A program made the translations under genes and the position numbers. Under the pieces are notes generated by a model. That model searched no databases. It was not told the DNA's origin and worked only from the letters and a program-made list of their open reading frames with translations. DNA of 58,863 nucleotides from Deltaproteobacteria bacterium (GTDB taxonomy: Bacteria > Myxococcota_A > UBA9042), in assembly GCA_020632665.1 (NCBI GenBank), contig JACKFC010000027.1:1-58863 (forward strand), in the 5' to 3' direction. Numbering within the stretch: position 1 is the stretch's first letter; every line of letters starts with the position of its first letter. Shown here piece after piece: positions 39,938 to 48,550 of this stretch.

Positions 39938-40267
39938 TCAGTTGCCGAAGTTGATGGCGGCCGGATCATCGGGCCCCTGCCGCGGCGGCGGCGGGTTGCG
40001 GAAGATGGTCCACGCCGCGAAGCCGATCAGGATGGCCGCACCCACCGCGATTCCGGTCGTGCTGTCCTTGCTGAAGCCGACGATAGCGCCGCCGATGACG
40101 GCCAGCGCCGCACCGAGGCCGATGACGCTGCGGCCTTCGGCCGTCTCGTGCGCGATCGTCTCTTCGCTCTTGCCGTAGTGGCATTGCTTGTATTTGCGGC
40201 CGCTGCCGCACGGACAGGGGTCGTTGCGGCCGATCTTCTTCTCGCCGCCCTGGGCCTGCTCGCTCAT
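39938..40267 (-). CDS. SEC-C zinc-motif protein with two membrane helices
   Basis: A 109-residue protein. The SEC-C zinc motif is GRNDPCPCGSGRKYKQCHYG (residues about 14-33), as at the C-terminus of SecA. Two hydrophobic helices follow (about 52-68 and 76-92). The SEC-C module normally binds SecB or ribosomes, so the protein may tether a secretion component to the membrane; this is inference. Confidence 0.85.
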   Translation of the reverse strand: MSEQAQGGEKKIGRNDPCPCGSGRKYKQCHYGKSEETIAHETAEGRSVIGLGAALAVIGGAIVGFSKDSTTGIAVGAAILIGFAAWTIFRNPPPPRQGPDDPAAINFGN

Positions 40268-40396
40268 GGCTCCTCCGTCTGCGTTGAACCGGCCGCGACG
40301 ATACCGCGCAGGACCGGCGCCGTCGACACGAGGCCGGATCGTCGCGGTCTCTGGCATTTCCCGGGCGACGCTCTACCCTGTCTGGGGGAGGGCCGG

Positions 40397-41164
40397 GTGA
40401 GCAAAAGGACCGAGATCGAGGATTCTGCCGAGGTTGCCGCGCCTGTCGTGGTGGACGGGGGCGTCGTCGTCGGCGGCGCCACGGAGCTCGGCTTCGGGAC
40501 CGACGAGCAGACCGATCCCGACGTCGCCATCCCGGTGGATCACGTGGTTGCGGCCGATGCCGCCGTCGAGGACACGCCGGCAGAGGTCGAAGTCGCGCCG
40601 CCGCTGCCGGCGGACGACACGCTGCCGCTCGACGCCGCGCTGCCTCTCGACGCCGCGCTACCTCTCGACGCCGCGCTACCTCTCGACGCCGCGCCTGCCG
40701 AACCCCTCTTCTTCGCCCCGCCGGCACTCGACGGCGACAAGCCGCCGTTGCCCTCGCTCGGCACGCTCGACCTGCCCAGCGCCGCCAGCCGGAGGCGCCG
40801 TTCGCGCCCCGACATGAACTCGATGCTGCAGGAGTTCAGCGTTGTGTTCCGGGTCGACCACAAGGCGCGACGGCGGCGGGCGTGGCTGTGGACCGCGCTG
40901 GTGCTCGTCGTCCTCGCGGCGGTGGGTGGCGGGATCCTCCATCTCGCCAAGGTCGGTGATACGCGTCCGGAGATCGACGCGCCCTCGCTGCTCGCAGATT
41001 GGCAGCAGAGCCACCACGAGCCGACCGACTATCTGTGGCTCGACCGCAGCCAGACGCCGCCGACCAGCCGGCGCGTCCCGCTCTCGGCGTTGGCCAGCAA
41101 GTTGGCGCAGCTCGCGTCGCTCCGCGCGCTCCGTGATCAGGGCGCCGTCGGGAAGACGCAGTAG
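40397..41164 (+). CDS. single-pass membrane protein with LPLDAA repeats
   Basis: A 255-residue protein. GTG 40397 follows GGGGGAGGG by 6 bases. The first 145 residues are acidic and low-complexity, with four LPLDAA units; about 150-167 is basic. One TM helix (about 173-193, WLWTALVLVVLAAVGGGIL) precedes a short C-terminal domain. No family recognised. Its last 28 bases overlap the convergent esterase gene. Confidence 0.6.
   Translation: MSKRTEIEDSAEVAAPVVVDGGVVVGGATELGFGTDEQTDPDVAIPVDHVVAADAAVEDTPAEVEVAPPLPADDTLPLDAALPLDAALPLDAALPLDAAPAEPLFFAPPALDGDKPPLPSLGTLDLPSAASRRRRSRPDMNSMLQEFSVVFRVDHKARRRRAWLWTALVLVVLAAVGGGILHLAKVGDTRPEIDAPSLLADWQQSHHEPTDYLWLDRSQTPPTSRRVPLSALASKLAQLASLRALRDQGAVGKTQ
40619..40692. 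repeat. 18-bp tandem repeat encoding LPLDAA
   Basis: Four copies of CTGCCGCTCGACGCCGCG-like units, the last two identical. In-frame length suggests recent expansion by slippage. Confidence 0.8.
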
Positions 41165-42159
41165 TTCGGGAACGTCGCTTGCGCGGCGCTGTCGTCGGCG
41201 ATCGGGCTATGCCCGACCGTGCCGAAGGTGTGGGCCTTCAAGAAGGTCACCGCCCAGTTCAGCCCACCCTGCGGGATGGTGTGGCCCAGGCCGTGGTTGC
41301 ACAGCACGACGTAGTGCCCATCGGCCTGTAGCGCCGCCGACATCGCCTTGGTCGTCTCGTCGAAGGAGAAGAAGGCGTTGTCGTTCTCCCCACCCCAGGC
41401 CATCAGGATCGGCAGCTTGCGCTTGGGCTTGGTGTAGGTATTCGCCGTCTTGCCGGTGCCGCCGCTCCACACCACCGCCGCCGCGATGAACGAGCTGCGG
41501 TGCATCACCAGCCAGCTGCTCCAGAGCGCGCCGGACGAGAAGCCCATCGTCCAGACCCGCGTATTGTCGATCTCGTATTGCGCGTCGACGCAGCTGAGCA
41601 AATCGTCGAAGAGCGCTGCGTCTTCCTGCGCGTCGGTCGGCGTCGACCAGCCCCAGCCGCTGACCTTGCCCTGCGATTGCGGCACGAGCACGACCGCGCC
41701 GAGGATCGTCGCGAGCGATTGGGCGCCCATCGCTGGGCCGAAATTCTCCTTCGTGTCGCCCAATCCGTGCCAGAGAAAGAGCAGCGGGGCGCCCTTGGTC
41801 TCTTTCGGCAGGTAGAGGTCGACGCCGCGGGTCTTGCCCCACGACCAGAGCTCGTTCTTGCCGGCGACCAACTTCGGGCAGGTCTTGCCGGAGTAGGCGA
41901 TGGGCGCTGGCGGCCCGTCACCGCCGGTGCCGCCGCCTGTGTCGCTGCTGCCCGCGTCGCTGTCGCCTGCTGCATCCCCCGTGCTGCCGGTGTCGCCGTT
42001 CGCCGTGGCCGCTCCGTCGGCGCCGCCACCGGTCGCGTCGTTGGTGCTGGCTGCGTCGTTGGTGCTGCCGGAGGCGGCGTTGCCGTCGTCGCTACCACAG
42101 GCGGTCGTCGCCGCCAGAAGCGCACAGAGAAGCCCGTAGGCCAGGCGAGATTGACGCAT
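41137..42159 (-). CDS. PHB-depolymerase-like esterase lipoprotein
   Basis: A 340-residue lipoprotein; lipobox Cys about 21 (LLAATTAC). Residues about 22-95 are an Asp/Ser/Gly linker. The remainder is an alpha/beta hydrolase of the feruloyl-esterase / poly(3-hydroxybutyrate) depolymerase group: oxyanion LWHGLGDTKENF, nucleophile elbow GFSSGA (Ser in G-x-S-x-G) and catalytic His in HGLGHTIP. I chose the second of two near ATGs because GGAGG lies 6 bases from it. It would cleave ester bonds in polymeric or polyphenolic substrates at the surface. It is probably cotranscribed with the two envelope proteins upstream. Confidence 0.85.
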   Translation of the reverse strand: MRQSRLAYGLLCALLAATTACGSDDGNAASGSTNDAASTNDATGGGADGAATANGDTGSTGDAAGDSDAGSSDTGGGTGGDGPPAPIAYSGKTCPKLVAGKNELWSWGKTRGVDLYLPKETKGAPLLFLWHGLGDTKENFGPAMGAQSLATILGAVVLVPQSQGKVSGWGWSTPTDAQEDAALFDDLLSCVDAQYEIDNTRVWTMGFSSGALWSSWLVMHRSSFIAAAVVWSGGTGKTANTYTKPKRKLPILMAWGGENDNAFFSFDETTKAMSAALQADGHYVVLCNHGLGHTIPQGGLNWAVTFLKAHTFGTVGHSPIADDSAAQATFPNYCVFPTAP

Positions 42160-42161
42160 CT

Positions 42162-42962
42162 TCATCCTCCGGTCGGCATGAACCGCACTTCGAGGCCGAC
42201 GCCGATTTCGAAAATCTGCGCGAGGCCGTCGGACCCGTCGGTCCCGATCAAGAGCCCATTGGCCCGCAGGCCGACCCAATTCGAGAGCTCCCACGTCACG
42301 CCGAGTCCGCCGCCGACGGCGAAATCGTAGTCCGTGCCGATCCGGCCGACATCCGCTGCCAGCCACTCCAGGCCGCCGAACGCGCAGACGTACGGACGCA
42401 ACCTGCCGAGCGGGATGTAGAGCGAGAGCACGCCGCGCAGGCTGACGAAGTTCGCGTCTCCCTCGACGCCGTCGAACGTGGTGCCGTGCCAGCCGCCCTC
42501 CACCGCGATCGAGAACGAGGAGCTGGGCGTATAGCCGAGTCGCACCACCGGCGAGATGCCGCTCGCCGCGCTCGGAGCGTTGCCGGAGCCGACCGTGCCG
42601 ACGTCGAGGTCCGATGGCATCACCCGGTAGCGGAGATCCAGACCGAAGAGGAATTTGTCGCCGTAGTCGCCGGCGCGGACGTTCTCGATGGCTCGCCGCT
42701 CGAGTTGACGACGCTCGGCCTCGGTGACCTTGCGCGTCGTCGCACCGGCGGTGGGATCTTCCGGGCGCGCCGGGGCGATCCCCGGCGCCGGCAAGCCAGC
42801 CCGCCGCTCACCCTTTTCGCCGGTCTCGTTGCCCGATTCGTCCCACCCGTCGAGCGGACGACCACCGTTGCCCGGCGGCTGTTGTGCCATGGCGGTCGAT
42901 GCAGCGAGTACCGACGCCGTCATGCACCACGCGAGGGTTCCTGCGGCCGAGAACTTGCGCAT
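42162..42962 (-). CDS. outer-membrane beta-barrel protein
   Basis: A 266-residue exported protein; signal cleavage about 26 (ASTAMA-QQ). A charged Pro/Gly linker (about 28-95) precedes eight or so amphipathic strands with aromatic girdles (FGLDLRYRV, VRLGYTPSSSFSIAVEGGW, YVCAFGGLEW, GVGLEVRF), as in small OmpA-like barrels. The start has GGAGG at 9 bases. It ends 2 bases before the esterase start, so they are cotranscribed. Confidence 0.75.
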   Translation of the reverse strand: MRKFSAAGTLAWCMTASVLAASTAMAQQPPGNGGRPLDGWDESGNETGEKGERRAGLPAPGIAPARPEDPTAGATTRKVTEAERRQLERRAIENVRAGDYGDKFLFGLDLRYRVMPSDLDVGTVGSGNAPSAASGISPVVRLGYTPSSSFSIAVEGGWHGTTFDGVEGDANFVSLRGVLSLYIPLGRLRPYVCAFGGLEWLAADVGRIGTDYDFAVGGGLGVTWELSNWVGLRANGLLIGTDGSDGLAQIFEIGVGLEVRFMPTGG

Positions 42963-43030
42963 CTTGCTGCCTCCCGCGGCGAAGCTATCCCCTGCGTTGC
43001 GGGGCGGCAAGGCGCGCACGACGTCCGATC

Positions 43031-44221
43031 TCAGTAGATCGACAGGCCCAGGCCGAAGCTGGTCGACGTCGGCACGGCGCCGTCGTGTTGCATCGTCCAT
43101 TGCCAGCGCGCGGTGAGCGCGAGTCGGGTGGTGAGGTCGAACTGCAGCATCGGCCCGACCGAGCTGACCAGCGCGTCGCGGTCGTTGCCGGCGCGGTCGC
43201 GCCGGACGATGTCGATACCGGTCGCCGCCATGCCGCCGATATGCAGGCGCCACAGTCGAATCGGGATCACTTCGAGCGCGATCCGGGGCTGCACACGCGC
43301 GACGGCGAGGCCGGTGCCGTCACTGCCCCAACCCATCATCGCGCCGAACTCGACGCCGGCGAACCACACCGGCCAGAAGCCGAATTGGATCGTGCTGCCG
43401 CCCAGCGCGGCGAATTCGCCGTTTCCGAGCGCCAGTTGCTGACTCGAGCCGTCGAAGCCGTAGCCGAAGCCGACGCGATCCAGCGGCCGACGCCCACGGA
43501 GCCACATTCCTGCACCTTCGTGGCGAACCACGATGGCCTCTTCCTGCTCGGTCGGCGGCGTCTCTGCCAGCTGCCAGAGCGGTACCACGCGGTGCGAGCG
43601 TGGGCCGACCAGGTGCACCGGATGGGCAGGGTGCACGGCGACCCAGCCGTCGTAGCGGGCGCCTTCGGTGGCCGCCAAGCCGACGCCGACCACGACGGCC
43701 GCGACCGCGGCAGCGGCGAGCGTCTTGCCGAGGTCGGAGCCGCCGGTGCCGGTCGCGCCCCCGGCAGCCGCCTTGGCGCCGGTGCCGATTCCGTCCGGTA
43801 CGGCGCGCTGTGGCGTCGTCACGCCACCCATCGGGGGCGTTCCTCCCGCCGCTGCGCTCGAGCTGCTGACATGCCATCGCGGCTGCACGATCGGGCGGCC
43901 GGGCGGTCCCCACCACCACCACCAAGCGCCACCGTTGAGGTCACCGTCGGGGTGGGCATCGGGGGCGCGGGCAGGGCGCGGCGGCGGCGCTGGCCACGAC
44001 GGCGCTGGAGGCGGTTCGTCTGCGGTGGCGAAGCGCTGGACGACGTGCAGCTTGTCGCCGCGACGCGCCGGCTCGACCTGCGCCAGGCGACGCAGCTCCG
44101 ACTTCGGCACCACGTACGAAGGCCCGAGGCAACCGCTGAGCGCGACAGCGACGGCGAGGGCGGTCCAGCGCCGCAGGCCGCTGATCGTTGCGGCCGTCGA
44201 GGTCGTCGGGTCGTTCGCCAT
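43031..44221 (-). CDS. lipoprotein with membrane-like segment and outer-membrane strands
   Basis: A 396-residue lipoprotein; lipobox Cys about 31 (VAVALSGC). It contains a Pro-rich stretch, an odd WWWWWG run (about 100-105), a hydrophobic Ala/Val helix (about 170-187) and, in the last 170 residues, alternating strands like a beta-barrel (IQFGFWPVWFAGVEFG; LALTARWQW; GLGLSIY). Probably outer-membrane anchored. No family recognised. Located 68 bases before the next envelope gene. Confidence 0.65.
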   Translation of the reverse strand: MANDPTTSTAATISGLRRWTALAVAVALSGCLGPSYVVPKSELRRLAQVEPARRGDKLHVVQRFATADEPPPAPSWPAPPPRPARAPDAHPDGDLNGGAWWWWWGPPGRPIVQPRWHVSSSSAAAGGTPPMGGVTTPQRAVPDGIGTGAKAAAGGATGTGGSDLGKTLAAAAVAAVVVGVGLAATEGARYDGWVAVHPAHPVHLVGPRSHRVVPLWQLAETPPTEQEEAIVVRHEGAGMWLRGRRPLDRVGFGYGFDGSSQQLALGNGEFAALGGSTIQFGFWPVWFAGVEFGAMMGWGSDGTGLAVARVQPRIALEVIPIRLWRLHIGGMAATGIDIVRRDRAGNDRDALVSSVGPMLQFDLTTRLALTARWQWTMQHDGAVPTSTSFGLGLSIY

Positions 44222-44268
44222 GCTCGCCTCCTACGCCATCGGTTCTCTGCAGCCCAAGCCACGAGATG

Positions 44269-46596
44269 CTACGGGCTCCCGACCTCCGCGTCGATGCGTC
44301 TGCACGGCATCATCGCTGCGGCGAAGCGGGTCTCGCCGCCACGGTCGAAGCGGACCACGACGCTGCCGTCCTCGGCGCCGACGACGGTCCCGTCGCCCCG
44401 CTTGCGGTGGCGGACCCGTGCGCCGAGCGGCCACTCGTCGCCGGCGCCGCCCGCGTCCGGCGTCGGAGTCGGCGCGGGGGGATGGTCGAACCAACGCGTC
44501 GTCGAAGCCGGCAGCAGTCGCAACAGCGGGCTCGGCGAAGGCTGCGCGCGTGGGGTTGACGGTGCCTGATGCCACGAGAGCTCCAGCTCGTCGCGGGCGC
44601 GGGTCATGGCGACGAAGAGCAGCCGCACTTCCTCCATCAACCCGTCTGGCGTGCGCATCGCTCCCGCGATCGGGAAGGCGCCGTCGTTGACACCGATCAG
44701 CCAAACGGCGTCGAATTCGAGGCCCTTGGCCGCGTGCACGGTCAGCAACGTGACCGCCTCCCGCTCTTCCGGCGTCGGCGGGGCGGCGTCGACCAGCCAA
44801 TTCCCGTCGCAGAGCGCAGCCGCCAGGGTGTCGTGCCACGCCTGCAGGTCGCCACCGCGCGCGTCCGCGTCCTGCTGCCACGCCTCCAACAGGCGGTCGC
44901 AGAGCGCACGGTCACGGAAGTAGGCGGCGCGCGTCGGCCGTAGCAATTCGTCGATCGGGAGCGCAGCAGCTGGCCGAAGCGGCGTCGCGCCCGACAGGTT
45001 GGCCGCCTGTAGGCCCTCGATCAGGCGCTCCACCAGCGACGCGTCCAGGCGTGACCGCCGGCGCGCCATCGCCCGCAGCCGCTCGGCGGCCCGTTGCCGC
45101 GCGCTGCCCTCGTCTGCGAGCTTGGCGTCGCCGAGATCGACGTCGCGGCACAGACCGCGGCTCGCGTCAGCGAAGGCGATGCGCAGCGCGGCCAGATCGC
45201 CGTCGTCGAGCGCGGCCCGTACCAAGGCATGAAGCCAGCGCGCGGTGGCCTGTTCGTCGCTCTGCGTGATGGTCCGGCGAATGGGCACGCCGATGCGTTG
45301 TAGCGCGCCCGCGACCGGGTCCAGTGGGCTGCGGGTCCGACTGAGGACCGCCATCCGCGAAGGCGCAGCGCCCGCGGCGATTCGGCCGGCGATGGTGCGC
45401 GCGATCCAGTCGGCCTCGGCGCTCGCGTCGTGGTGCCGGATGATGCGCACGGGTTCACCTTCGGCGCGTTGCGGCACGATCCGGGCAGAGAGCGGGTCGA
45501 GGGTCGCTCGTCCGGCCACGAGGAGGGCCTCGGCGGCCTGGGTGATCGCGGCGCTCGAGCGGTAGTTGCACGGCAGCCGCAGCGTCTTGGCGCCGGTCCG
45601 CTCGGCCAAGCGCTCGAAGGTATCGCGCCGTGAGCCGCGCCAGCCGTAGATGGTCTGGTGCGGGTCGCCGACCGCGAAAACGCGCGCGGTGTCGCCCGCG
45701 AGCGCACATAGCAGGTCGAGTTGGTCGTCGTCGCAATCCTGCAGCTCGTCGACGAGGATCCACTCCGGCCGCCGATCCGCGGGCAAGTCGTGGAGCAACG
45801 CACCGCAGCCGACGATCAGGTCGCCGAAGTCCATCGCGTCCGCGGTCCGCTTCCGTTCCTCATAGAGCTCGGCGAGCTGGACGATGTCGTCGTCCCGCTT
45901 CATCGCGCCGATGCGCACCTCGCCGCGTTCGAGCGCGGCGAAGCGCGCCTCCAGCCGCCGGCGATGCTTGATGTCGAGGTCGTGCTCGGCGATCAGGCCG
46001 TGCAGCATCGCGTCCCGTTCCGACGCGTCCATGACCCGAAACGCTGGCGAGAAGCCCAATGTGTCGACCGGCAGCGCGGAGCGGAGCAGGGCGCGGGCGA
46101 CGCCGTGGAAGGTGCCCATCAACCAGGTCTGCCCTGGTGCAATTGCCTCCTGCAGCGCCGCCGCGAGGCGCGCCGCCACCTCGGACGCCGCCTTGCGGGT
46201 GAAGGTCACCACCGCGATGCGCTCCAACGGCACGCCGCGGACCCGGTGCAGCCAGACCATCTTCTCGACCAGCACGCGGGTCTTGCCGCTACCGACCGCG
46301 GCGCAGACCAGCGCCGACGCTGGCTCGACGACCGCAGCGAGCTGCCATGGGTCGAGCACGGCCAGCTCGGGCCGCAGCGCCTCAGCGGTGGCCCGGTCCA
46401 GGTCAGGCGGTTCCGGCATCGCGACGGCAGGGGAGGGTCGGCTCCAGCCGGTGCTCTCCGGCCGGGCCTCTTCGCCTCCGGTGGCGCCGAACGGCGCGCC
46501 AGTCGACTCCACTTCGCCATCGCGCAGCGGCTCGGAGCGCCCGCCCTGCGCCTTGCGTTGGCGAACCGCGTCCCGGAGGCGCTTGAGGTCGCTCAA
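44269..46596 (-). CDS. UvrD/PcrA-type superfamily-1 DNA helicase
   Basis: A 775-residue helicase. Motif I (Walker A) AAVGSGKT, motif Ia VVTFTRKAASEV, motif II VDELQDCDDDQ, motif III FAVGDPHQTIYGWRGS, motif IV LPCNYRSSAA, motif V VTLLTVHAAKGLEFDAVWL and motif VI RLLFVAMTRARDEL are all visible. The C-terminus (about 730-770, GARVRHRKRGDGTVVG) is the Tudor-like domain of PcrA/UvrD that binds RNA polymerase. It would unwind DNA 3'-5' in repair. It starts 3 bases after fhs; this pairing is probably accidental. Confidence 0.92.
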   Translation of the reverse strand: MSDLKRLRDAVRQRKAQGGRSEPLRDGEVESTGAPFGATGGEEARPESTGWSRPSPAVAMPEPPDLDRATAEALRPELAVLDPWQLAAVVEPASALVCAAVGSGKTRVLVEKMVWLHRVRGVPLERIAVVTFTRKAASEVAARLAAALQEAIAPGQTWLMGTFHGVARALLRSALPVDTLGFSPAFRVMDASERDAMLHGLIAEHDLDIKHRRRLEARFAALERGEVRIGAMKRDDDIVQLAELYEERKRTADAMDFGDLIVGCGALLHDLPADRRPEWILVDELQDCDDDQLDLLCALAGDTARVFAVGDPHQTIYGWRGSRRDTFERLAERTGAKTLRLPCNYRSSAAITQAAEALLVAGRATLDPLSARIVPQRAEGEPVRIIRHHDASAEADWIARTIAGRIAAGAAPSRMAVLSRTRSPLDPVAGALQRIGVPIRRTITQSDEQATARWLHALVRAALDDGDLAALRIAFADASRGLCRDVDLGDAKLADEGSARQRAAERLRAMARRRSRLDASLVERLIEGLQAANLSGATPLRPAAALPIDELLRPTRAAYFRDRALCDRLLEAWQQDADARGGDLQAWHDTLAAALCDGNWLVDAAPPTPEEREAVTLLTVHAAKGLEFDAVWLIGVNDGAFPIAGAMRTPDGLMEEVRLLFVAMTRARDELELSWHQAPSTPRAQPSPSPLLRLLPASTTRWFDHPPAPTPTPDAGGAGDEWPLGARVRHRKRGDGTVVGAEDGSVVVRFDRGGETRFAAAMMPCRRIDAEVGSP

Positions 46597-46599
46597 GGC

Positions 46600-48357
46600 T
46601 CAGGTCAGCCCGACGATGGCACCGTCTCGCACGTCGATCTTCTCGGCGGCCGGGACCTTCGGAAGCCCGGGCATGCGCATGATCTCGCCGGTGATGACGA
46701 CCAGGAATCCGGCGCCCGCGTTGGGCAGGATGCGCTCGACCTTGACCTCGAAGCCGGTCGGTCGGCCGCGCAGCTTCGGGTTGTCGGAGAGCGAGTTCTG
46801 CGTCTTGGCGATGCAGATGGGCAGGTCGGAGAGGCCGAGTGCCGCGATATCGCGCACATCACGCCGCGCCTTGGCCGAGAGGACGATGCCGTCGGCGCCG
46901 TAGATCGTCCGCGCGATGGCCTCGATCTTGTCGGCGACCGGCGCATCGAGTGGATAGACGGGCGAATAGCTGCCGTCATGTCCGTCCGTCGCCTGCAGCA
47001 GGGCACGGGCGACCTCGAGCGCGCCAGCTCCACCCTTGGCGAAATGCTCACTCGGCGCGGCGCGGACGCCGCGGGCTGCGCAGTGGTCGAGAATCGCGGC
47101 GACCTCCTCGTCGCTGTCGTCGGCGAAGCGATTCACCGCCACGACCGCAGGGACGCCGAATTTTTCGGCATTGTCGAGGTGGGCGTCGAGGTTCGCCAGG
47201 CCGCGTCGAAGCGCCTCGACGTCCGGCTGGCGCAGCGCGTCCTTGGCCACACCGCCGTGCATCTTCAGCGCCCGGACGGTGGCCACGAGGAGCGTGGCGT
47301 GGACCGGCAGGCCAGCCATGCGGGCCTTGATATCGAAGAATTTCTCCGCGCCGAGGTCGAAGCCGAAGCCCGCCTCGGTCAGGACGATATCGCCGAGGTG
47401 CATCGCCATCCGCGTCGCCAGAACCGAGTTGCAGCCGTGGGCGATATTGGCGAAGGGACCGCCGTGCACGATGACCGGCTGACCCTCGAGGGTCTGCACC
47501 AGGTTCGGCTGGATCGCGTCGTGCAGCAGCGCGAGCAGGGCGCCGGTTACGCCGAGTTGGCCAGCGGTCACTGGCTCGCCGCTGCGGGTCATCGCGACGA
47601 GCGTGCGATCCAAGCGAGCCCGCAGATCCTCGAAGCTCTCCGCGAGGCAGAGCATCGCCATGATCTCCGAAGCGGCCGTGATGTCGAAGCCCGTCTCCCG
47701 CGGGGTGCCCTGGGTCGGGCCGCCCAAGCCGATGATCACGTTGCGCAGCGATCGGTCGTTCATGTCGAGGACGCGACGCCACATCACCCGCTGCGGATCG
47801 ATATCGAGCGCGTTGCCGTGGTGCAGGTGGTTGTCGAGCGTTGCCGCGAGCAGGTTGTGGGCCGAAGTGATGGCGTGGAAATCACCGGTGAAGTGGAGGT
47901 TGATCTGCACCGCCGGGCCGATTTGGCTCCAGCCTCCGCCGGCTGCGCCGCCCTTGACTCCCATGCACGGGCCCAGGCTCGGCTCGCGGAGCGCGAGGAC
48001 CACCCGCTCGCCGAGGCGGCCGAGCGCTTGGCCGACGCCGATGGTCGTCGTGGTCTTGCCCTCTCCGGCCGGCGTCGGGGTGATCGCCGAGACCAACACC
48101 AGCCGGGCAGGGCGCTCCTGGTGGCGAGGCCGCTGCAGGACCGTGAGGCTCACCTTGGCCTTGTCGTGGCCATACGGCAGCAACTCATCGTCCGAGATGC
48201 CCAGCCCCGCCGCGATCGCGCGAATCGGCCGCAGCCGGCAGGCTGCCGAGATCGCGACGTCGTCGAGCGGGACCTCGCTGCGGGCCCGGTCGAGCAGGAC
48301 GGGGTCGAGCAGGGCGGGGTCGTGGCTCGCGGATTCGGTGGACGGCTTCTCGGTCAT
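46600..48357 (-). CDS. fhs: formate--tetrahydrofolate ligase
   Basis: A 585-residue enzyme that makes 10-formyl-tetrahydrofolate from formate, ATP and tetrahydrofolate. The ATP-binding loop is TPAGEGKTTTTIG and the conserved EPSLGPCMGVKGGAAGGG segment follows. The length is slightly longer than the usual 555-560 because of an N-terminal extension of about 25 residues. Start ATG 48357 with AAGGAG. No other one-carbon gene is nearby; the upstream 193 bases include a short frame that ends in its start codon. Confidence 0.95.
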   Translation of the reverse strand: MTEKPSTESASHDPALLDPVLLDRARSEVPLDDVAISAACRLRPIRAIAAGLGISDDELLPYGHDKAKVSLTVLQRPRHQERPARLVLVSAITPTPAGEGKTTTTIGVGQALGRLGERVVLALREPSLGPCMGVKGGAAGGGWSQIGPAVQINLHFTGDFHAITSAHNLLAATLDNHLHHGNALDIDPQRVMWRRVLDMNDRSLRNVIIGLGGPTQGTPRETGFDITAASEIMAMLCLAESFEDLRARLDRTLVAMTRSGEPVTAGQLGVTGALLALLHDAIQPNLVQTLEGQPVIVHGGPFANIAHGCNSVLATRMAMHLGDIVLTEAGFGFDLGAEKFFDIKARMAGLPVHATLLVATVRALKMHGGVAKDALRQPDVEALRRGLANLDAHLDNAEKFGVPAVVAVNRFADDSDEEVAAILDHCAARGVRAAPSEHFAKGGAGALEVARALLQATDGHDGSYSPVYPLDAPVADKIEAIARTIYGADGIVLSAKARRDVRDIAALGLSDLPICIAKTQNSLSDNPKLRGRPTGFEVKVERILPNAGAGFLVVITGEIMRMPGLPKVPAAEKIDVRDGAIVGLT

Positions 48358-48473
48358 GCTTTCTCCTTCGGATCGCGCAAGTGCTCGCGGCGTCGTTGCA
48401 GCAGAGAGCGGACAATCTCGTGCCGCCGTGCGTCGTGTTGTGACAGGGCGTCGACCCCAGCGCAGCCACGCAA
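48354..48473 (-). CDS. possible short leader peptide coupled to fhs
   Basis: A 39-codon frame (TTG start at 48473; TGA overlapping the fhs ATG as ATGA) encodes LRGCAGVDALSQHDARRHEI and a basic tail. The overlap fits translational coupling, but the GC content at third positions is lower than in neighbouring genes and no ribosome site is clear. The frame remains open further upstream, so it may be chance or the remnant of an older gene. Confidence 0.2.
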   Translation of the reverse strand: MRGCAGVDALSQHDARRHEIVRSLLQRRREHLRDPKEKA

Positions 48474-48550
48474 GATGCAACGCGCAGGCGCGATGGCCAG
48501 ATTCTCGACAGGATCGTCACTGCAGCGGACGAGCAGACAGACGCCGCCTG

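Noticed and set aside
48358..48550. Possible tetrahydrofolate or other riboswitch before fhs
   Set aside because: I see no conserved riboswitch core in this leader; only the short frame.
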